Of a stretch of 64,000 bases of DNA, positions 11,521 through 21,242 are shown in pieces. The position numbers and the translations under genes were made by a program. Source of the stretch: Pseudomonas hormoni. Lineage in GTDB: Bacteria; Pseudomonadota; Gammaproteobacteria; Pseudomonadales; Pseudomonadaceae. Positions within the stretch are counted from its first letter, which is position 1; each line of letters opens with the position of its first letter. The stretch is from positions 2,485,001-2,549,000 of the forward strand of contig NZ_CP075566.1 in assembly GCF_018502625.1 (NCBI RefSeq), read 5' to 3'. Under the pieces are notes generated by a model. The model was not told the origin of the DNA and made no database searches. It worked only from the letters and a program-made list of their open reading frames with translations.

Positions 11521-12117
11521 ATGGCTACGACTGACCAACTGATCATCTGCGAGCACTGCGACTGCGTGTATCAAAAAGTCACGCTCGCGAAACATCAGAA
11601 AACCCTGTGTACGCGCTGCGGCGGCGTGCTTCAGCGCTATAACGGCCTGTCGGTGGAGCAGCGGCTGGCGTTGACCGTCACGGCATTGATGCTGTGGATT
11701 TTCGCCAATTTCTATCCGGTGATGAGCATCAGCCTTCAAGGCTTGAAAAACAGCGCAACGCTGTGGGATTCCGTGATGGCCCTGACGCTGGGCCCGATTA
11801 CCTTCATTGCCATGGTGGCGGCGATCTCCATGATCATCGCGCCGATTTTCCAGTTGCTGCTGCTGATCTGGGTCCTGAGCTTCGCCCTCGCCTCCCGTCG
11901 TTCACCGGGTTTCAGATTCTGCATGCGCTGGCTGGAAACCCTGCGGCCCTGGAGCATGCTGGAAGTCTGCCTGCTGGGGGCGATGGTCGCGGTGATCAAG
12001 CTCGCCGGGTTGCTCGACGTGCTGCCCGGCATCGGACTGTTCGCCCTGGCCATTCTCAGCCTGATGATGATCCGCATTGCCGGACGCGATGTCCGTGAAC
12101 TGTGGGATGTTTTATGA
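11521..12117 (+). CDS. pqiA: PqiA-domain inner-membrane protein, first half
   Basis: A 198-residue protein with an N-terminal zinc-ribbon-like pair (CEHCDC and CTRCGG) followed by about four membrane helices with the PqiA signature (ANFYPVMSISLQG). In E. coli PqiA carries two such units in one chain of about 417 residues; here the second unit is a separate gene overlapping by ATGA. The ATG at 11521 starts directly before the zinc ribbon. PqiABC is an MCE system for lipid movement between inner and outer membrane; PqiA is the membrane-embedded part. Confidence 0.88.
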   Translation: MATTDQLIICEHCDCVYQKVTLAKHQKTLCTRCGGVLQRYNGLSVEQRLALTVTALMLWIFANFYPVMSISLQGLKNSATLWDSVMALTLGPITFIAMVAAISMIIAPIFQLLLLIWVLSFALASRRSPGFRFCMRWLETLRPWSMLEVCLLGAMVAVIKLAGLLDVLPGIGLFALAILSLMMIRIAGRDVRELWDVL

Positions 12118-12764
12118 CCACGCCTCCCGTCGCGAGCGAACTCAACCTGTGCCTTTGCCACAGCTGCGGCCTGGCCTGTGACATGACCGGCGAACCCCAC
12201 GAATGCGAGCGTTGCGGTGCACCGCTGCATCGGCGCAAAACCAACGCGCTGACCCGCACCTGGGCCTACCTGCTCACGTCCTTGGTGTTTTACATCCCGG
12301 CCAATGTGTTGCCGGTGATGAACACCAAAATGGTCGGCAACGGCGCCGACAGCACAATCATGGGTGGTGTGCTGGATTTTTGGCAGCACGGCGCCTGGGA
12401 CATTGCCCTGATCATTTTCATCGCCAGCATCGCCGTGCCAGGCATCAAGTTCGTCGCCCTGACGCTCCTCCTGGTGACCGTTCAGCGCGACAGTCAATGG
12501 GCGCGCAAGGAGCGGTCGAAAATGTACCGCTTCGTCGAGCTCATCGGTTATTGGTCGATGCTCGACGTGATCGTGGTGGCCCTGGTGGCTTCACTGGTGA
12601 AATTTCAAGCCCTGGCCGATATCGAACCGCGCGCGGGCATTCTGTTCTTTGGTCTGGTCGTGGTGTTCACCATGCTCTCGGCGATGAGTTTCGACCCGCG
12701 TCTGATCTGGGACCAACACCATTCGAAAAACGAGGAGGTCATGGATGAAGCCGCAAGCCACTGA
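12114..12764 (+). CDS. PqiA-domain inner-membrane protein, second half
   Basis: A 216-residue paralogue of the preceding protein. It has CHSCGLAC and CERCGAP cysteine pairs, then four membrane helices including FYIPANVLPVMNT, the conserved PqiA helix, and VPGIKFVALTLLL. It starts within the stop codon of the upstream gene (ATGA), so the two halves are probably made in equal amounts and assemble together. Its 3' end overlaps the PqiB start by 20 nt. Confidence 0.88.
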   Translation: MTTPPVASELNLCLCHSCGLACDMTGEPHECERCGAPLHRRKTNALTRTWAYLLTSLVFYIPANVLPVMNTKMVGNGADSTIMGGVLDFWQHGAWDIALIIFIASIAVPGIKFVALTLLLVTVQRDSQWARKERSKMYRFVELIGYWSMLDVIVVALVASLVKFQALADIEPRAGILFFGLVVVFTMLSAMSFDPRLIWDQHHSKNEEVMDEAASH

Positions 12765-14400
12765 CGGGCCGCAAGCCCCCGGGCAAGCCCCGATCAAGAC
12801 CCGCCGTTTCAGCGTTTCATTGGTGTGGATCGTGCCGATTGTTGCGGTGCTGGTGGGTATTTCGCTGGTGGTGCACAGCATCCTGCAGGAAGGACCGACC
12901 ATCACCGTGACCTTCAAGACCGGCAGCGGCCTGACCGCCAACAAGACTGAGGTCAAATACCGCAACGTGGTGATCGGGCATGTGTCCGACGTCGAACTGA
13001 GCAACGACCAGAAAAGCGTCAACGCCACCATCAAACTGGCCAAGCAGGCGGAAAGCTTCACCCGTGAAGATTCGCAATTCTGGGTCGTGCGACCGCGTAT
13101 CGGTGCCGGCGGCGTGTCGGGCATCGATACCCTGCTCTCCGGGGACTACATCGGCGCCGATATCGGCCAGTCCAATGCCCGTTCGAAGAATTTCACCGGG
13201 CTGGAGAACCCGCCGCCCATCACCTATGGCGAGCCCGGCAAGCGTTTCACATTGCACACCCCGGACCTGGGTTCGCTGGACATCGGCTCTCCCGTTTACT
13301 ACCGCAAGATCCCCGTCGGCCAAGTTGTTGCGTATGCCCTGGATGGCGACGGCAAAGGGGTGAACATTGAAGTTTTCATTCATTCACCCAACGATGCCTA
13401 CGTCACCGAAAACACCCGTTTCTGGAACGCCAGCGGGATCGATGTGAATGTCGGCGCCAACGGTTTTTCAGTGAAGACCGAGTCGCTGTCCTCCATTTTG
13501 GTGGGCGGCATCGCCTTCCGCGCCCCGGAATACAGCCCCAACGATAAACCGGCCACCGAGGAAAAAGCCTTCGACCTGTTCGAAGACCAGCAAACCGCCC
13601 TCGCCCCGCCCAACGGCAAGGCGCAATACCTGAGCTTGCGTTTCGACCAGGCCTTGCGCGGGCTCAAGGTCGGTGCACCGGTGGAATTCCTCGGCATCGA
13701 ATTCGGTAGAGTGGTGTCGGTCAATCTGGATTTCGATGCGAAAAAACGCAGTTTTCCGGTCAATGTCGGCATCGTGATCTACCCGCAACGGCTCGGTCAG
13801 GCGCACACCAAAATGCTTGAGGCCTTGAAGCATGACCCCAATGACGAAGCCGCTAGCGTTCGTCTGATGGGAACGTTCATCGAGAATGGTCTGCGCGCTC
13901 AGGCCCGCAGCGGCAACCTGTTGACCGGTCAGCTGTACATCTCGCTCGACTTCTACCCGAAAGCCGAGAAGGTTGTGTTCGATCCGACCGCACGCCCCGT
14001 TTCTATCCCGACCGTACCCGGCAGCCTTGAGCAGTTGCAGGAAAAACTCGAAAGCATGGTCAACAAAATCAACGATCTGCCCATCGGACGCATTGCCGGC
14101 AACCTCGACAGCAACCTCGTCGAGCTGCGCAAAGGCCTCGCGCAATTCAACGCCAAGACCCTGCCCGGCGTGCAAACCACCCTGGCGGATGTCAGCAAGA
14201 CCCTGCAATCGGCCAGTTCGACCCTCGCCGAAGATTCGCCGCAACGCGAGCAATTGACCCAGACCCTGGACGAACTCGGGCGCATGTCGCGTTCCCTGCG
14301 TGAGCTCTCGGATTACCTGGGCCGGCATCCGGAGTCGCTGATTCGCGGTCGCCCCGATAACGCCGCGCCAATGGACTTGAAGGCGCCACCGCGCAACTGA
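12745..14400 (+). CDS. pqiB: PqiB-type MCE protein
   Basis: A 551-residue protein, close to E. coli PqiB. It has one N-terminal membrane helix (residues 22-42) and then repeated MCE/MlaD domains: TFKTGSGLTANKTEVKYRNVVIG, then a second around GSPVYYRKIPVGQVV, and a third around GAPVEFLGIEFGRVV. The C-terminal third is helical and heptad-rich, which in PqiB forms a needle spanning the periplasm. It acts in lipid transport between the membranes together with PqiA and PqiC. Confidence 0.92.
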   Translation: MKPQATDGPQAPGQAPIKTRRFSVSLVWIVPIVAVLVGISLVVHSILQEGPTITVTFKTGSGLTANKTEVKYRNVVIGHVSDVELSNDQKSVNATIKLAKQAESFTREDSQFWVVRPRIGAGGVSGIDTLLSGDYIGADIGQSNARSKNFTGLENPPPITYGEPGKRFTLHTPDLGSLDIGSPVYYRKIPVGQVVAYALDGDGKGVNIEVFIHSPNDAYVTENTRFWNASGIDVNVGANGFSVKTESLSSILVGGIAFRAPEYSPNDKPATEEKAFDLFEDQQTALAPPNGKAQYLSLRFDQALRGLKVGAPVEFLGIEFGRVVSVNLDFDAKKRSFPVNVGIVIYPQRLGQAHTKMLEALKHDPNDEAASVRLMGTFIENGLRAQARSGNLLTGQLYISLDFYPKAEKVVFDPTARPVSIPTVPGSLEQLQEKLESMVNKINDLPIGRIAGNLDSNLVELRKGLAQFNAKTLPGVQTTLADVSKTLQSASSTLAEDSPQREQLTQTLDELGRMSRSLRELSDYLGRHPESLIRGRPDNAAPMDLKAPPRN

Positions 14401-14417
14401 CCACAGGAGCAACACCC

Positions 14418-14978
14418 ATGGTTTCTTCGCTGAAGATGACGTTGGTCACTGCGCTCATTCTGCTCGCCGCGTGCCGCAGTGAGCCGATTCAGTTCCACAC
14501 CCTGACGCCGGCGCAATTGAGCGGGACGGCGCGCGCCAACGGCGGGGAAATCCTGATCGAAGGCATTAGCGTACCGCCTCAAGTCGATCGTCCGCAGATC
14601 GTCATTCGTCAGGGCAACAGCGGCCTGGCGATTCTGGAGACCGAATGGTGGGCCGCGAGCCTGGTGGATGAGTTGCGCAGTGCCTTGGTCGATCAACTGG
14701 CCAACAGCAATCCCCAGCGCAAAGTGTCGGTGCGCGTGGAGGTTCAGCGTTTTGATTCGGTTCCTGGTCAATACGCGCTGATGGACGTCAAATGGCGCCT
14801 GCGAAGCCCCGGCGAAGGCGACACCACGCTGGTCAGCTGCCGAAGTACGTTGCAAACACCTTCAGGACCGTCCATCGACGATTTGGTCATTGCCCAGCAA
14901 AACAACGTCAAACGCCTGGCCGCGTTGATCAGCCAGGCTGCGAACGGACCACAGAGAGGTTGCCCGGCACCGCAATGA
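14418..14978 (+). CDS. pqiC: PqiC-type outer-membrane lipoprotein
   Basis: A 186-residue lipoprotein with lipobox LAAC. The N-terminal segment FHTLTPAQ and the later LVDELRSALVDQL match the ABC-type transport auxiliary lipoprotein / PqiC family. It is predicted to anchor the PqiB needle at the outer membrane. It follows PqiB after 17 nt with AGGAG upstream and is the last gene of the operon. Confidence 0.88.
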   Translation: MVSSLKMTLVTALILLAACRSEPIQFHTLTPAQLSGTARANGGEILIEGISVPPQVDRPQIVIRQGNSGLAILETEWWAASLVDELRSALVDQLANSNPQRKVSVRVEVQRFDSVPGQYALMDVKWRLRSPGEGDTTLVSCRSTLQTPSGPSIDDLVIAQQNNVKRLAALISQAANGPQRGCPAPQ

Positions 14979-15030
14979 ATTGACGTTTTTTTCTCATCCT
15001 GCCCCTTACATTTGGCGCCGCCTTAAGCCT

Positions 15031-15049
15031 GCAAATGATTCGTATTGAC
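15031..15049 (+). promoter_or_regulatory. Fur-box-like site
   Basis: GCAAATGATTCGTATTGAC matches 11 of 19 positions of the Fur consensus GATAATGATAATCATTATC, 70 nt before the ferric-binding protein start. It is consistent with iron repression of the three-gene importer. Confidence 0.5.
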
Positions 15050-15118
15050 CTACAATCATTGACGACCCTTCCGGTCTGTCAGCGTGCACGATTCTAAAAA
15101 CCACGGAGCCGCCACCGC

Positions 15119-16132
15119 ATGAATCGCCCTATTCCCTCTTTCCTGAAAACCGCACTGCTGGCCACTGCCCTGCTGGGTGCCGGTCACGTTTACTCAGCCG
15201 ATGCCGACGGCATCGTGGTCTACAACGCCCAGCATGAAAGCCTGACCAAAGCCTGGATCGCGGGCTTTACCAAGGAGACCGGAATCAAGGTCACGGTGCG
15301 CAACGGCGACGACACCGAAATGGGCAATCAGATCGTGCAGGAAGGTGCCGCCTCCCCCGCTGACGTGTTCCTGACCGAAAACTCCCCGGCCATGGTGCTG
15401 GTGGATAACGCGGGGCTGTTTGCCCCCGTAGCGCCGACCACGCTGGAACAGGTCGACGCGGCCTACCGCCCGGCGCATGGCAAGTGGGTGGGCATCGCCG
15501 CGCGCTCCACGGTGTTTGTCTACAACCCGGGCAAACTGCCCGAAGCCGAGTTGCCGAAGTCGCTGATGGACCTCGCCGATCCGAAATGGAAAGGTCGCTG
15601 GGCGGCGTCACCGGCCGGCGCCGACTTCCAGGCCATTGTCGCCGCCGTGCTGGAACTCAAGGGCGAAGCCGCCACCCTTGAGTGGCTCAAGGGGATGAAA
15701 GCCAACTTCACCGCGTATCGGGGCAACAGCTCCGTGTTGAAAGCGGTGAATGCCGGGCAGATCGACAGCGGTGTGATTTATCACTATTACCGTTTCGGCG
15801 ATCAGGCCAAAACCGGCGAAAACAGCAAGAACACCGCCCTGCATTACTTCAAACACAAGGACCCGGGTGCGTTTGTCAGCATTTCCGGTGGCGGCGTTCT
15901 GGCGTCCAGCCAACACAAGGAACAGGCCCAGGCGTTCCTGAAATGGATCACCGGCAAGGACGGCCAGGCCATCCTCAAGACGGGTAAATCGTTCGAATAT
16001 GCCGTGGGCAAAAACGCTCAATCCAACCCTGAACTGGTGCCTCTGCAGCAGCTCGACGCGCCGAAAGTCGATGCGTCAAAACTCGACAGTAAAAAAGCCG
16101 TGGAACTGATGACTCAGGCCGGACTGCTCTGA
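15119..16132 (+). CDS. fbpA: Ferric iron ABC transporter binding protein
   Basis: A 337-residue periplasmic protein of the FbpA/HitA/FutA class. A signal peptide ends near VYSAD. Family blocks are clear: [42 protein letters not shown] and, towards the C-terminal half, [10 protein letters not shown], whose tyrosines correspond to the iron ligands. It heads a binding protein / permease / ATPase operon with a Fur-like box upstream, so iron is the likely cargo; other trivalent metals or phosphonates are less likely. Confidence 0.9.
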   Translation: MNRPIPSFLKTALLATALLGAGHVYSADADGIVVYNAQHESLTKAWIAGFTKETGIKVTVRNGDDTEMGNQIVQEGAASPADVFLTENSPAMVLVDNAGLFAPVAPTTLEQVDAAYRPAHGKWVGIAARSTVFVYNPGKLPEAELPKSLMDLADPKWKGRWAASPAGADFQAIVAAVLELKGEAATLEWLKGMKANFTAYRGNSSVLKAVNAGQIDSGVIYHYYRFGDQAKTGENSKNTALHYFKHKDPGAFVSISGGGVLASSQHKEQAQAFLKWITGKDGQAILKTGKSFEYAVGKNAQSNPELVPLQQLDAPKVDASKLDSKKAVELMTQAGLL

Positions 16133-16136
16133 ATTG

Positions 16137-17735
16137 ATGCCTGAAACGCTACCAGCGGGCGTCGCTGCCGCGATACCCGAGCATTTACGTCGCCGCTCCC
16201 GGGGATTGTTCGCGGGGCGCGGCGGTGCGTGGGTGATCGGTTTGTCGGTGCTGATTTCATTGCTGGCGCTGCTGCCGATTGCATTTGTCATCGGCGTTTC
16301 GGTGCAGACCGGTTGGGCCACTCTGGCTTCGCTGATGTTCCGGCCACGGGTCGGCGAGTTGTTGATCAACACCGTGTTGCTGGTAGCAATCACGATTCCC
16401 TTGTGCATCGTGCTGGGCGTGACGCTGGCCTGGCTGACAGAGCGCAGCGATCTGCCCGGGCGGCGCAGCTGGTCATTGTTGTCGATCGCGCCGCTGGCGG
16501 TCCCGGCCTTCGTCCACAGCTATGCCTGGGTCAGCCTGGTGCCGCCGATTCACGGTCTGTTTGCCGGGGTCCTGGTGTCGGTCATCGCCTACTTCCCCTT
16601 CCTTTACTTGCCGATTGCGGCCACCTTGCGCCGGCTCGACCCGGCCATTGAAGATGTCGCGGAATCAATGGGGCTCAAGCCCTGGGCGGTGTTTTTTCGG
16701 GTGGTGCTGCCGCAGTTGCGCCTGGCCATCTGTGGCGGTGCCTTGCTGGTCGGGCTGCACTTGCTGGCCGAATATGGCCTGTACGCGATGATCCGCTTCG
16801 ACACCTTCACCACGGCGATCTTCGATCAGTTCAAGTCCACCTTCAATGGCCCCGCCGCCAACATGCTGGCCGGCGTGCTCGCTCTGTGCTGCCTGGTGAT
16901 GCTGACCGTCGAATCGGCGGCGCGTGGCCATGCGCGGTATGCCCGGGTCGGTTCGGGCAGTGCCCGGGAACAGCGCGTCGTGCGCTTGAAAACCGGTTCG
17001 ACCGTACTTGCGCTGACCTTGCTGATGGTGACCTGCGCCCTGGCGCTGGGGGTGCCGTTGATCACCTTGGGCAAATGGCTGATCGCGGGTGGCGCGAATG
17101 TCTGGCAGATGGCCGAGCTGATGCCGGCGCTGCAACAGACACTACTGCTCGGCGTCGCGGGGGCGGTGCTCACCACCTGCGCCGCCATCCCGATTGCGTG
17201 GTTGTCGATTCGCTCGCCGGGCCGGCTGCAACGGGTGCTGGAAAGCTGTAACTACATCACCAGTTCATTGCCGGGCATTGTCGTCGCCCTGGCCTTGGTG
17301 ACGGTCACGGTGCATTTCGCCCGACCGATTTATCAGACCACGATCACCGTGCTGCTGGCGTACCTGCTGATGTTCTTGCCCCGCGCCCTCGTGAGTTTGC
17401 GTGCCGGCATCGCGCAGGCGCCGGTGGAGCTGGAAAATATCGCTCGTAGCCTCGGTCGCTCGCCCGGTCGGGCGCTGTGGCTGATCACCTTGCGGCTGGC
17501 CGCGCCCGGTGCTGCCGCGGGCGCCGCGCTGGTGTTTCTCGCGATCAGCAATGAATTGACCGCCACGTTGCTGCTGGCCCCGAACGGCACCCGCACGCTG
17601 GCGACCGGATTCTGGGCGTTGACCAGCGAAATCGACTACGCCGCCGCTGCGCCCTATGCCTTGCTGATGATTTTGCTGTCACTACCGTTGACCGGACTTC
17701 TCTATCACCAATCCAAACGAACGGCTGGCCGATGA
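16137..17735 (+). CDS. fbpB: Ferric iron ABC transporter permease
   Basis: A 532-residue permease with about twelve membrane helices formed from two fused six-helix halves, as in FbpB/HitB. Each half has an EAA-like loop: [28 protein letters not shown] in two parts, and [25 protein letters not shown] 16137 lies 5 nt after the binding-protein stop. It forms the membrane channel and couples to the ATPase encoded next, which overlaps it by 4 nt. Confidence 0.9.
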   Translation: MPETLPAGVAAAIPEHLRRRSRGLFAGRGGAWVIGLSVLISLLALLPIAFVIGVSVQTGWATLASLMFRPRVGELLINTVLLVAITIPLCIVLGVTLAWLTERSDLPGRRSWSLLSIAPLAVPAFVHSYAWVSLVPPIHGLFAGVLVSVIAYFPFLYLPIAATLRRLDPAIEDVAESMGLKPWAVFFRVVLPQLRLAICGGALLVGLHLLAEYGLYAMIRFDTFTTAIFDQFKSTFNGPAANMLAGVLALCCLVMLTVESAARGHARYARVGSGSAREQRVVRLKTGSTVLALTLLMVTCALALGVPLITLGKWLIAGGANVWQMAELMPALQQTLLLGVAGAVLTTCAAIPIAWLSIRSPGRLQRVLESCNYITSSLPGIVVALALVTVTVHFARPIYQTTITVLLAYLLMFLPRALVSLRAGIAQAPVELENIARSLGRSPGRALWLITLRLAAPGAAAGAALVFLAISNELTATLLLAPNGTRTLATGFWALTSEIDYAAAAPYALLMILLSLPLTGLLYHQSKRTAGR

Positions 17736-18802
17736 ACACGCTTGAACTGCATTCGATCTGCAAATCCTACGGCCCGCAAAGGGCGCTGGAAGACATCAGC
17801 CTGTCGGTGCCGACGGGCAGCCGCACAGTGATCGTCGGCCCCTCGGGTTCGGGCAAAACCACCTTGCTGCGCATGATCGCAGGCTTCGAGTTCCCGGACG
17901 CGGGACGTCTGACCCTCAACGGTCAGACGTTGGTCGACGACACCCACGAATTGCCTGCGCACCAACGTCAGATTGGTTATGTCCCTCAGGACGGCGCCCT
18001 CTTCCCCCACATGACTGTGGCCGCCAATATCGGTTTCGGACTGGCGGTCCGAGGCGTCAGGAAACAGGAGCGTATCGCTGAGTTGATGGACAGCGTGGAA
18101 CTCGAGGCCAGCATGGCCAACCGTTGGCCCCATGAGCTCAGTGGTGGCCAGCAACAACGAGTGGCACTGGCGCGGGCCCTGGCGCAACAGCCCCGCTTGA
18201 TGTTGCTGGATGAGCCGTTTTCCGCGCTTGATACCGGCTTGCGCGCGGCCATGCGCAAACTGGTCGCGCGGTTGTTGGCGGACGCCGGTGTCACAACGAT
18301 TCTGGTGACCCATGACCAGAGTGAAGCGCTGTCGTTTGCCGACCAACTGGCGGTGATGCGCGAGGGGCGTCTGGTGCAGTCCGGGCATCCGCTAGACCTC
18401 TACCGCTACCCCAGCGACGAACAAATCGCGCTGTTCCTCGGTGAGGCCGTAGTCATGCCGGCCAGGATCGAGGCTGGCTGGGCCCATTGCGATCTGGGGC
18501 GGATACCGGTCAACAACCATCGCAACAACCGCTGCGCACAGATCATGCTGCGACCCGAGCAGCTGCAACTGGCCGGCTTCCTGAGCAGCGCAGTAGAAAC
18601 CGCGGGGTGTCGCGCCGTAGTGACCGAACGAGATTTCAGTGGCAATACCTGCATGTTGACCGTGGAGTTGGAGCCGTTGAAATCCGGTGACCAGCCGGGG
18701 CGATCATTGATGGTGCGCAGTTCGGGCCTGTACGCGCCACCGACCGGCAGTGCGGTTCACGTCTCGACCATCGGCCATGCCCATGTGTTGAGCGAATCTT
18801 AA
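17732..18802 (+). CDS. fbpC: Ferric iron ABC transporter ATP-binding protein
   Basis: A 356-residue ATPase with Walker [11 protein letters not shown]-loop [12 protein letters not shown], signature [15 protein letters not shown], Walker [13 protein letters not shown] and the switch His of [12 protein letters not shown]-terminal TOBE-like domain (about 240-350) is typical of FbpC/PotA subunits. ATGA overlap with the permease gene. Its TAA stop shares a TTAA palindrome with the stop of the convergent integrase gene. Confidence 0.92.
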   Translation: MNTLELHSICKSYGPQRALEDISLSVPTGSRTVIVGPSGSGKTTLLRMIAGFEFPDAGRLTLNGQTLVDDTHELPAHQRQIGYVPQDGALFPHMTVAANIGFGLAVRGVRKQERIAELMDSVELEASMANRWPHELSGGQQQRVALARALAQQPRLMLLDEPFSALDTGLRAAMRKLVARLLADAGVTTILVTHDQSEALSFADQLAVMREGRLVQSGHPLDLYRYPSDEQIALFLGEAVVMPARIEAGWAHCDLGRIPVNNHRNNRCAQIMLRPEQLQLAGFLSSAVETAGCRAVVTERDFSGNTCMLTVELEPLKSGDQPGRSLMVRSSGLYAPPTGSAVHVSTIGHAHVLSES

Positions 18803-19737
18803 AGATCGAAGCGGTCCACCGCCCGCCGCCGCTCATTGTCATCACGCACGTCGTAGTTGGCCGTCGTCTGGATATTGCTGTGATGGGCGAGTTTCTGCGC
18901 AATCGACAAGTCATGCTCCTCGATCACCCGGGTAATGAACGAGCGTCGAAAATCGTGAGGCATGATCTTCACCCCGACCTGCGCGCCGCGTTGCCGGGCG
19001 ATGTAATAGATCGCGTGCTTGGTGATGCGCTCGCGGGTGATGTGGCTGCCGCGGCGGATGCGATTGAACAGGAACGCATCGTCCACCTCGCCTTCCTTGA
19101 GTTGCGAGCGGCGCAGCTCCAGCCAGGCATCCAGTTTGGCGAACGCCCAGGCCGGTGCGTATTTAATCAGCTGTTTGTTGCCCTTGGCGGTCACCCGCAG
19201 GCTGCGTTCGGTGAAATCCACCTGATCGAGGTCGAGATTCACCGACTCTGATTTACGCATGCCCGAGCCATACAGAATCCCGATGATCGCCGCGTCCCGC
19301 AGGCCTTGTGGCCGAGGATCGGCCGCACAGACCGCCATCATTTCCTGGATCAGCGAACGCCGCAGATTGCGCCCCTGGGACAGTCGTGTGCCGGAAATGC
19401 CCTTGACCGAGCGCATTTTCAGCAAGTGTTCCTGGCTGATCAGGCTCATGCGCCAGGCTTCATTCATCACCCCGCGCACGGCGTTGACGTACAGCGAAGA
19501 CGTGTTGGGCGCGTAGCCGTCCGCGCGCAACGCCGCCACCAACGCAATCACATCTCCGGGCTGCAGCTGGTGCCAGGGAATCTCCTCGACGTTCATGTCT
19601 TCGAAGCCCAGGCGGTCGGCGGCATCCTGCAACACATAACGCATGGTCAGTTGGCTGGACGGCGCCAGTCGCGCCAGATACAGGGGCATCGGATTGGTCT
19701 TTGCAGCACTTGAATCAGTAACAGGTAAGTCAATCAA
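18799..19737 (-). CDS. Tyrosine-type site-specific recombinase
   Basis: A 312-residue integrase with a SAM-like N-terminal core-binding part (about 20-115) and a catalytic domain. The catalytic residues are all visible: Arg in YGSGMRKSE, Lys in TAKGNKQ, His and Arg in PHDFRRSF, His in LAHHSNIQTT and the nucleophilic Tyr in ANYDVRDD. It therefore looks active. No other phage or element gene, tRNA or obvious attachment repeat is next to it, so it is either a relic of an element or a domesticated recombinase. It faces the iron importer and shares the TTAA at the two stops. Confidence 0.88.
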   Translation of the reverse strand: MIDLPVTDSSAAKTNPMPLYLARLAPSSQLTMRYVLQDAADRLGFEDMNVEEIPWHQLQPGDVIALVAALRADGYAPNTSSLYVNAVRGVMNEAWRMSLISQEHLLKMRSVKGISGTRLSQGRNLRRSLIQEMMAVCAADPRPQGLRDAAIIGILYGSGMRKSESVNLDLDQVDFTERSLRVTAKGNKQLIKYAPAWAFAKLDAWLELRRSQLKEGEVDDAFLFNRIRRGSHITRERITKHAIYYIARQRGAQVGVKIMPHDFRRSFITRVIEEHDLSIAQKLAHHSNIQTTANYDVRDDNERRRAVDRFDL

Positions 19738-20093
19738 AACAAAACGGCCTTGAGTGGTAACAGATCAATAAAACAACTAAGGATTGAAACATTCTTCATA
19801 TAAAGCGGGACACTTCTGTAGGACTTTTCTACTAAAGACTGCGATGAACGGCAGAAGTCTGAACATTGGCTTAATAACGTTCAGATAAACGATTCCACCA
19901 CCGGGTTTTGATGTTCCTTTCACAAAAACCGGCCTAACCTCATCTCTACCCGGTGACCCTCGATGGGCTCCCAACCTGCCGGCCATGGCTGCAAAAGTCA
20001 AATAAGGCTCGTGCCCGACAGGTCACTAAACCGTTGAAATCCCGTTTATTTCGGCACTCATGCCGAAGGACGGCCTACGCCCCGAGGTTTTCC
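19738..20093. other. Intergenic region between integrase and arn operon
   Basis: This 356-bp stretch is less GC-rich than its neighbours and must contain the promoters of the divergent integrase gene and the arn operon. No reading frame with coding character was found. The right part holds the PhoP-box-like repeat and hairpin listed separately. Confidence 0.6.
20033..20067 (+). promoter_or_regulatory. Possible PhoP-type half-site repeat and leader hairpin before arnB
   Basis: GTTGA (20033) and GTTTA (20044) start 11 nt apart, the spacing of PhoP direct repeats (GTTTA-N6-GTTTA), with one mismatch. Directly after, TTCGGCA-CTCA-TGCCGAA (20050-20067) forms a 7-bp hairpin. A matching -10 element is not obvious. 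Confidence 0.3.
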
Positions 20094-21242
20094 ATGAGTG
20101 AGGTTTTTCTACCCTTCTCCCGCCCCAGTATCGGTGATGAAGAAATAGCCGCCGTAGAGCAAGTATTGCGCTCCGGCTGGATCACTACCGGGCCGAAAAA
20201 CCAGCAACTCGAAGAACACTTCGCCAACTATGTTGGATGCCTCCATGCCGTGGCACTGTCCTCGGCCACCGGCGCCATGCATGTCACGCTACTGGCATTG
20301 GGCATCGGTCCCGGCGACGAAGTCATCACGCCGTCCCAGACCTGGGTCTCCACCGCCAACATGATCTGCCTGCTGGGCGCGACCCCGGTGTTTGTCGACG
20401 TTGACCGCGACACGCTGATGAGCAGCGTCGAGCACATCGAAGCGGCCATCACCCCGCGCACCCGGGCGATCATTCCGGTGCACTATGCCGGCGCGGCGTT
20501 CGATCTCGATCCGCTCTACGCGCTGGCCGACAAACACGGCATCCCGGTGATCGAAGACGCCGCCCACGCGGCAGGCACCCGCTACAAAAACCGTCACGTC
20601 GGCGCAAAAGGCACGGCAATTTTCTCGTTTCACGCGATCAAGAACATGACCTGCGCCGAGGGCGCGATGTTCGTCAGTGACGATGAAGCGCTGGCCAACC
20701 GCGTGCGCATGCTCAAATTCCACGGGCTCGGCGTCGATGCCTACGACCGCATGACCCACGGCCGCAAACCCCAGGCCCAGGTGATCGAGCCCGGTTTCAA
20801 ATACAACCTGGCCGACATCAATGCCGCCATCGCCCTGGTGCAACTGGAACGCCTGGATGAGATCAACGCCAAGCGTGCCGCGCTGGCCAGGTGCTATTTG
20901 CAGCGTCTGGAAGGCTCACCGGTGCAACCACTGGCCATTCCGCTTTACCCGCAGCAGCACGCGTGGCACCTGTTCATCCTGCGCATCGACGCCGAGCGCT
21001 GCGGACTCGACCGTGAAGCGTTCATGAAAGCCCTGCAGACGCAGAACATCGGCACCGGCATCCACTTCATCGCCACCCACCTGCACACCTACTACCGCCA
21101 GCGTTTCCCCAACATCTATCTGCCCAACACCGAATGGAATTCGGCGCGCCTGTGCTCGATCCCGTTGTTCCCCGACATGACCAACGATGACGTCGACCGT
21201 GTCGTCAGCGCCATCGAACTCACACTGGACACACGCCTGTGA
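20094..21242 (+). CDS. arnB: UDP-4-amino-4-deoxy-L-arabinose aminotransferase
   Basis: A 382-residue PLP enzyme of the DegT/DnrJ/EryC1 family that transaminates UDP-4-keto-pentose using glutamate. The PLP lysine lies in [35 protein letters not shown] and the [23 protein letters not shown] block are ArnB-typical. ATG 20094 has GAGG upstream; a longer in-frame start at 19953 is not supported. It is the first gene of the lipid A aminoarabinose operon, which lowers the negative charge of LPS and gives polymyxin resistance. Confidence 0.95.
   Translation: MSEVFLPFSRPSIGDEEIAAVEQVLRSGWITTGPKNQQLEEHFANYVGCLHAVALSSATGAMHVTLLALGIGPGDEVITPSQTWVSTANMICLLGATPVFVDVDRDTLMSSVEHIEAAITPRTRAIIPVHYAGAAFDLDPLYALADKHGIPVIEDAAHAAGTRYKNRHVGAKGTAIFSFHAIKNMTCAEGAMFVSDDEALANRVRMLKFHGLGVDAYDRMTHGRKPQAQVIEPGFKYNLADINAAIALVQLERLDEINAKRAALARCYLQRLEGSPVQPLAIPLYPQQHAWHLFILRIDAERCGLDREAFMKALQTQNIGTGIHFIATHLHTYYRQRFPNIYLPNTEWNSARLCSIPLFPDMTNDDVDRVVSAIELTLDTRL

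Noticed and set aside
19953..20093. 47-residue extension of ArnB
   Set aside because: The extension is Arg/Lys-rich without family match, and covers the leader hairpin; ATG 20094 has GAGG upstream.
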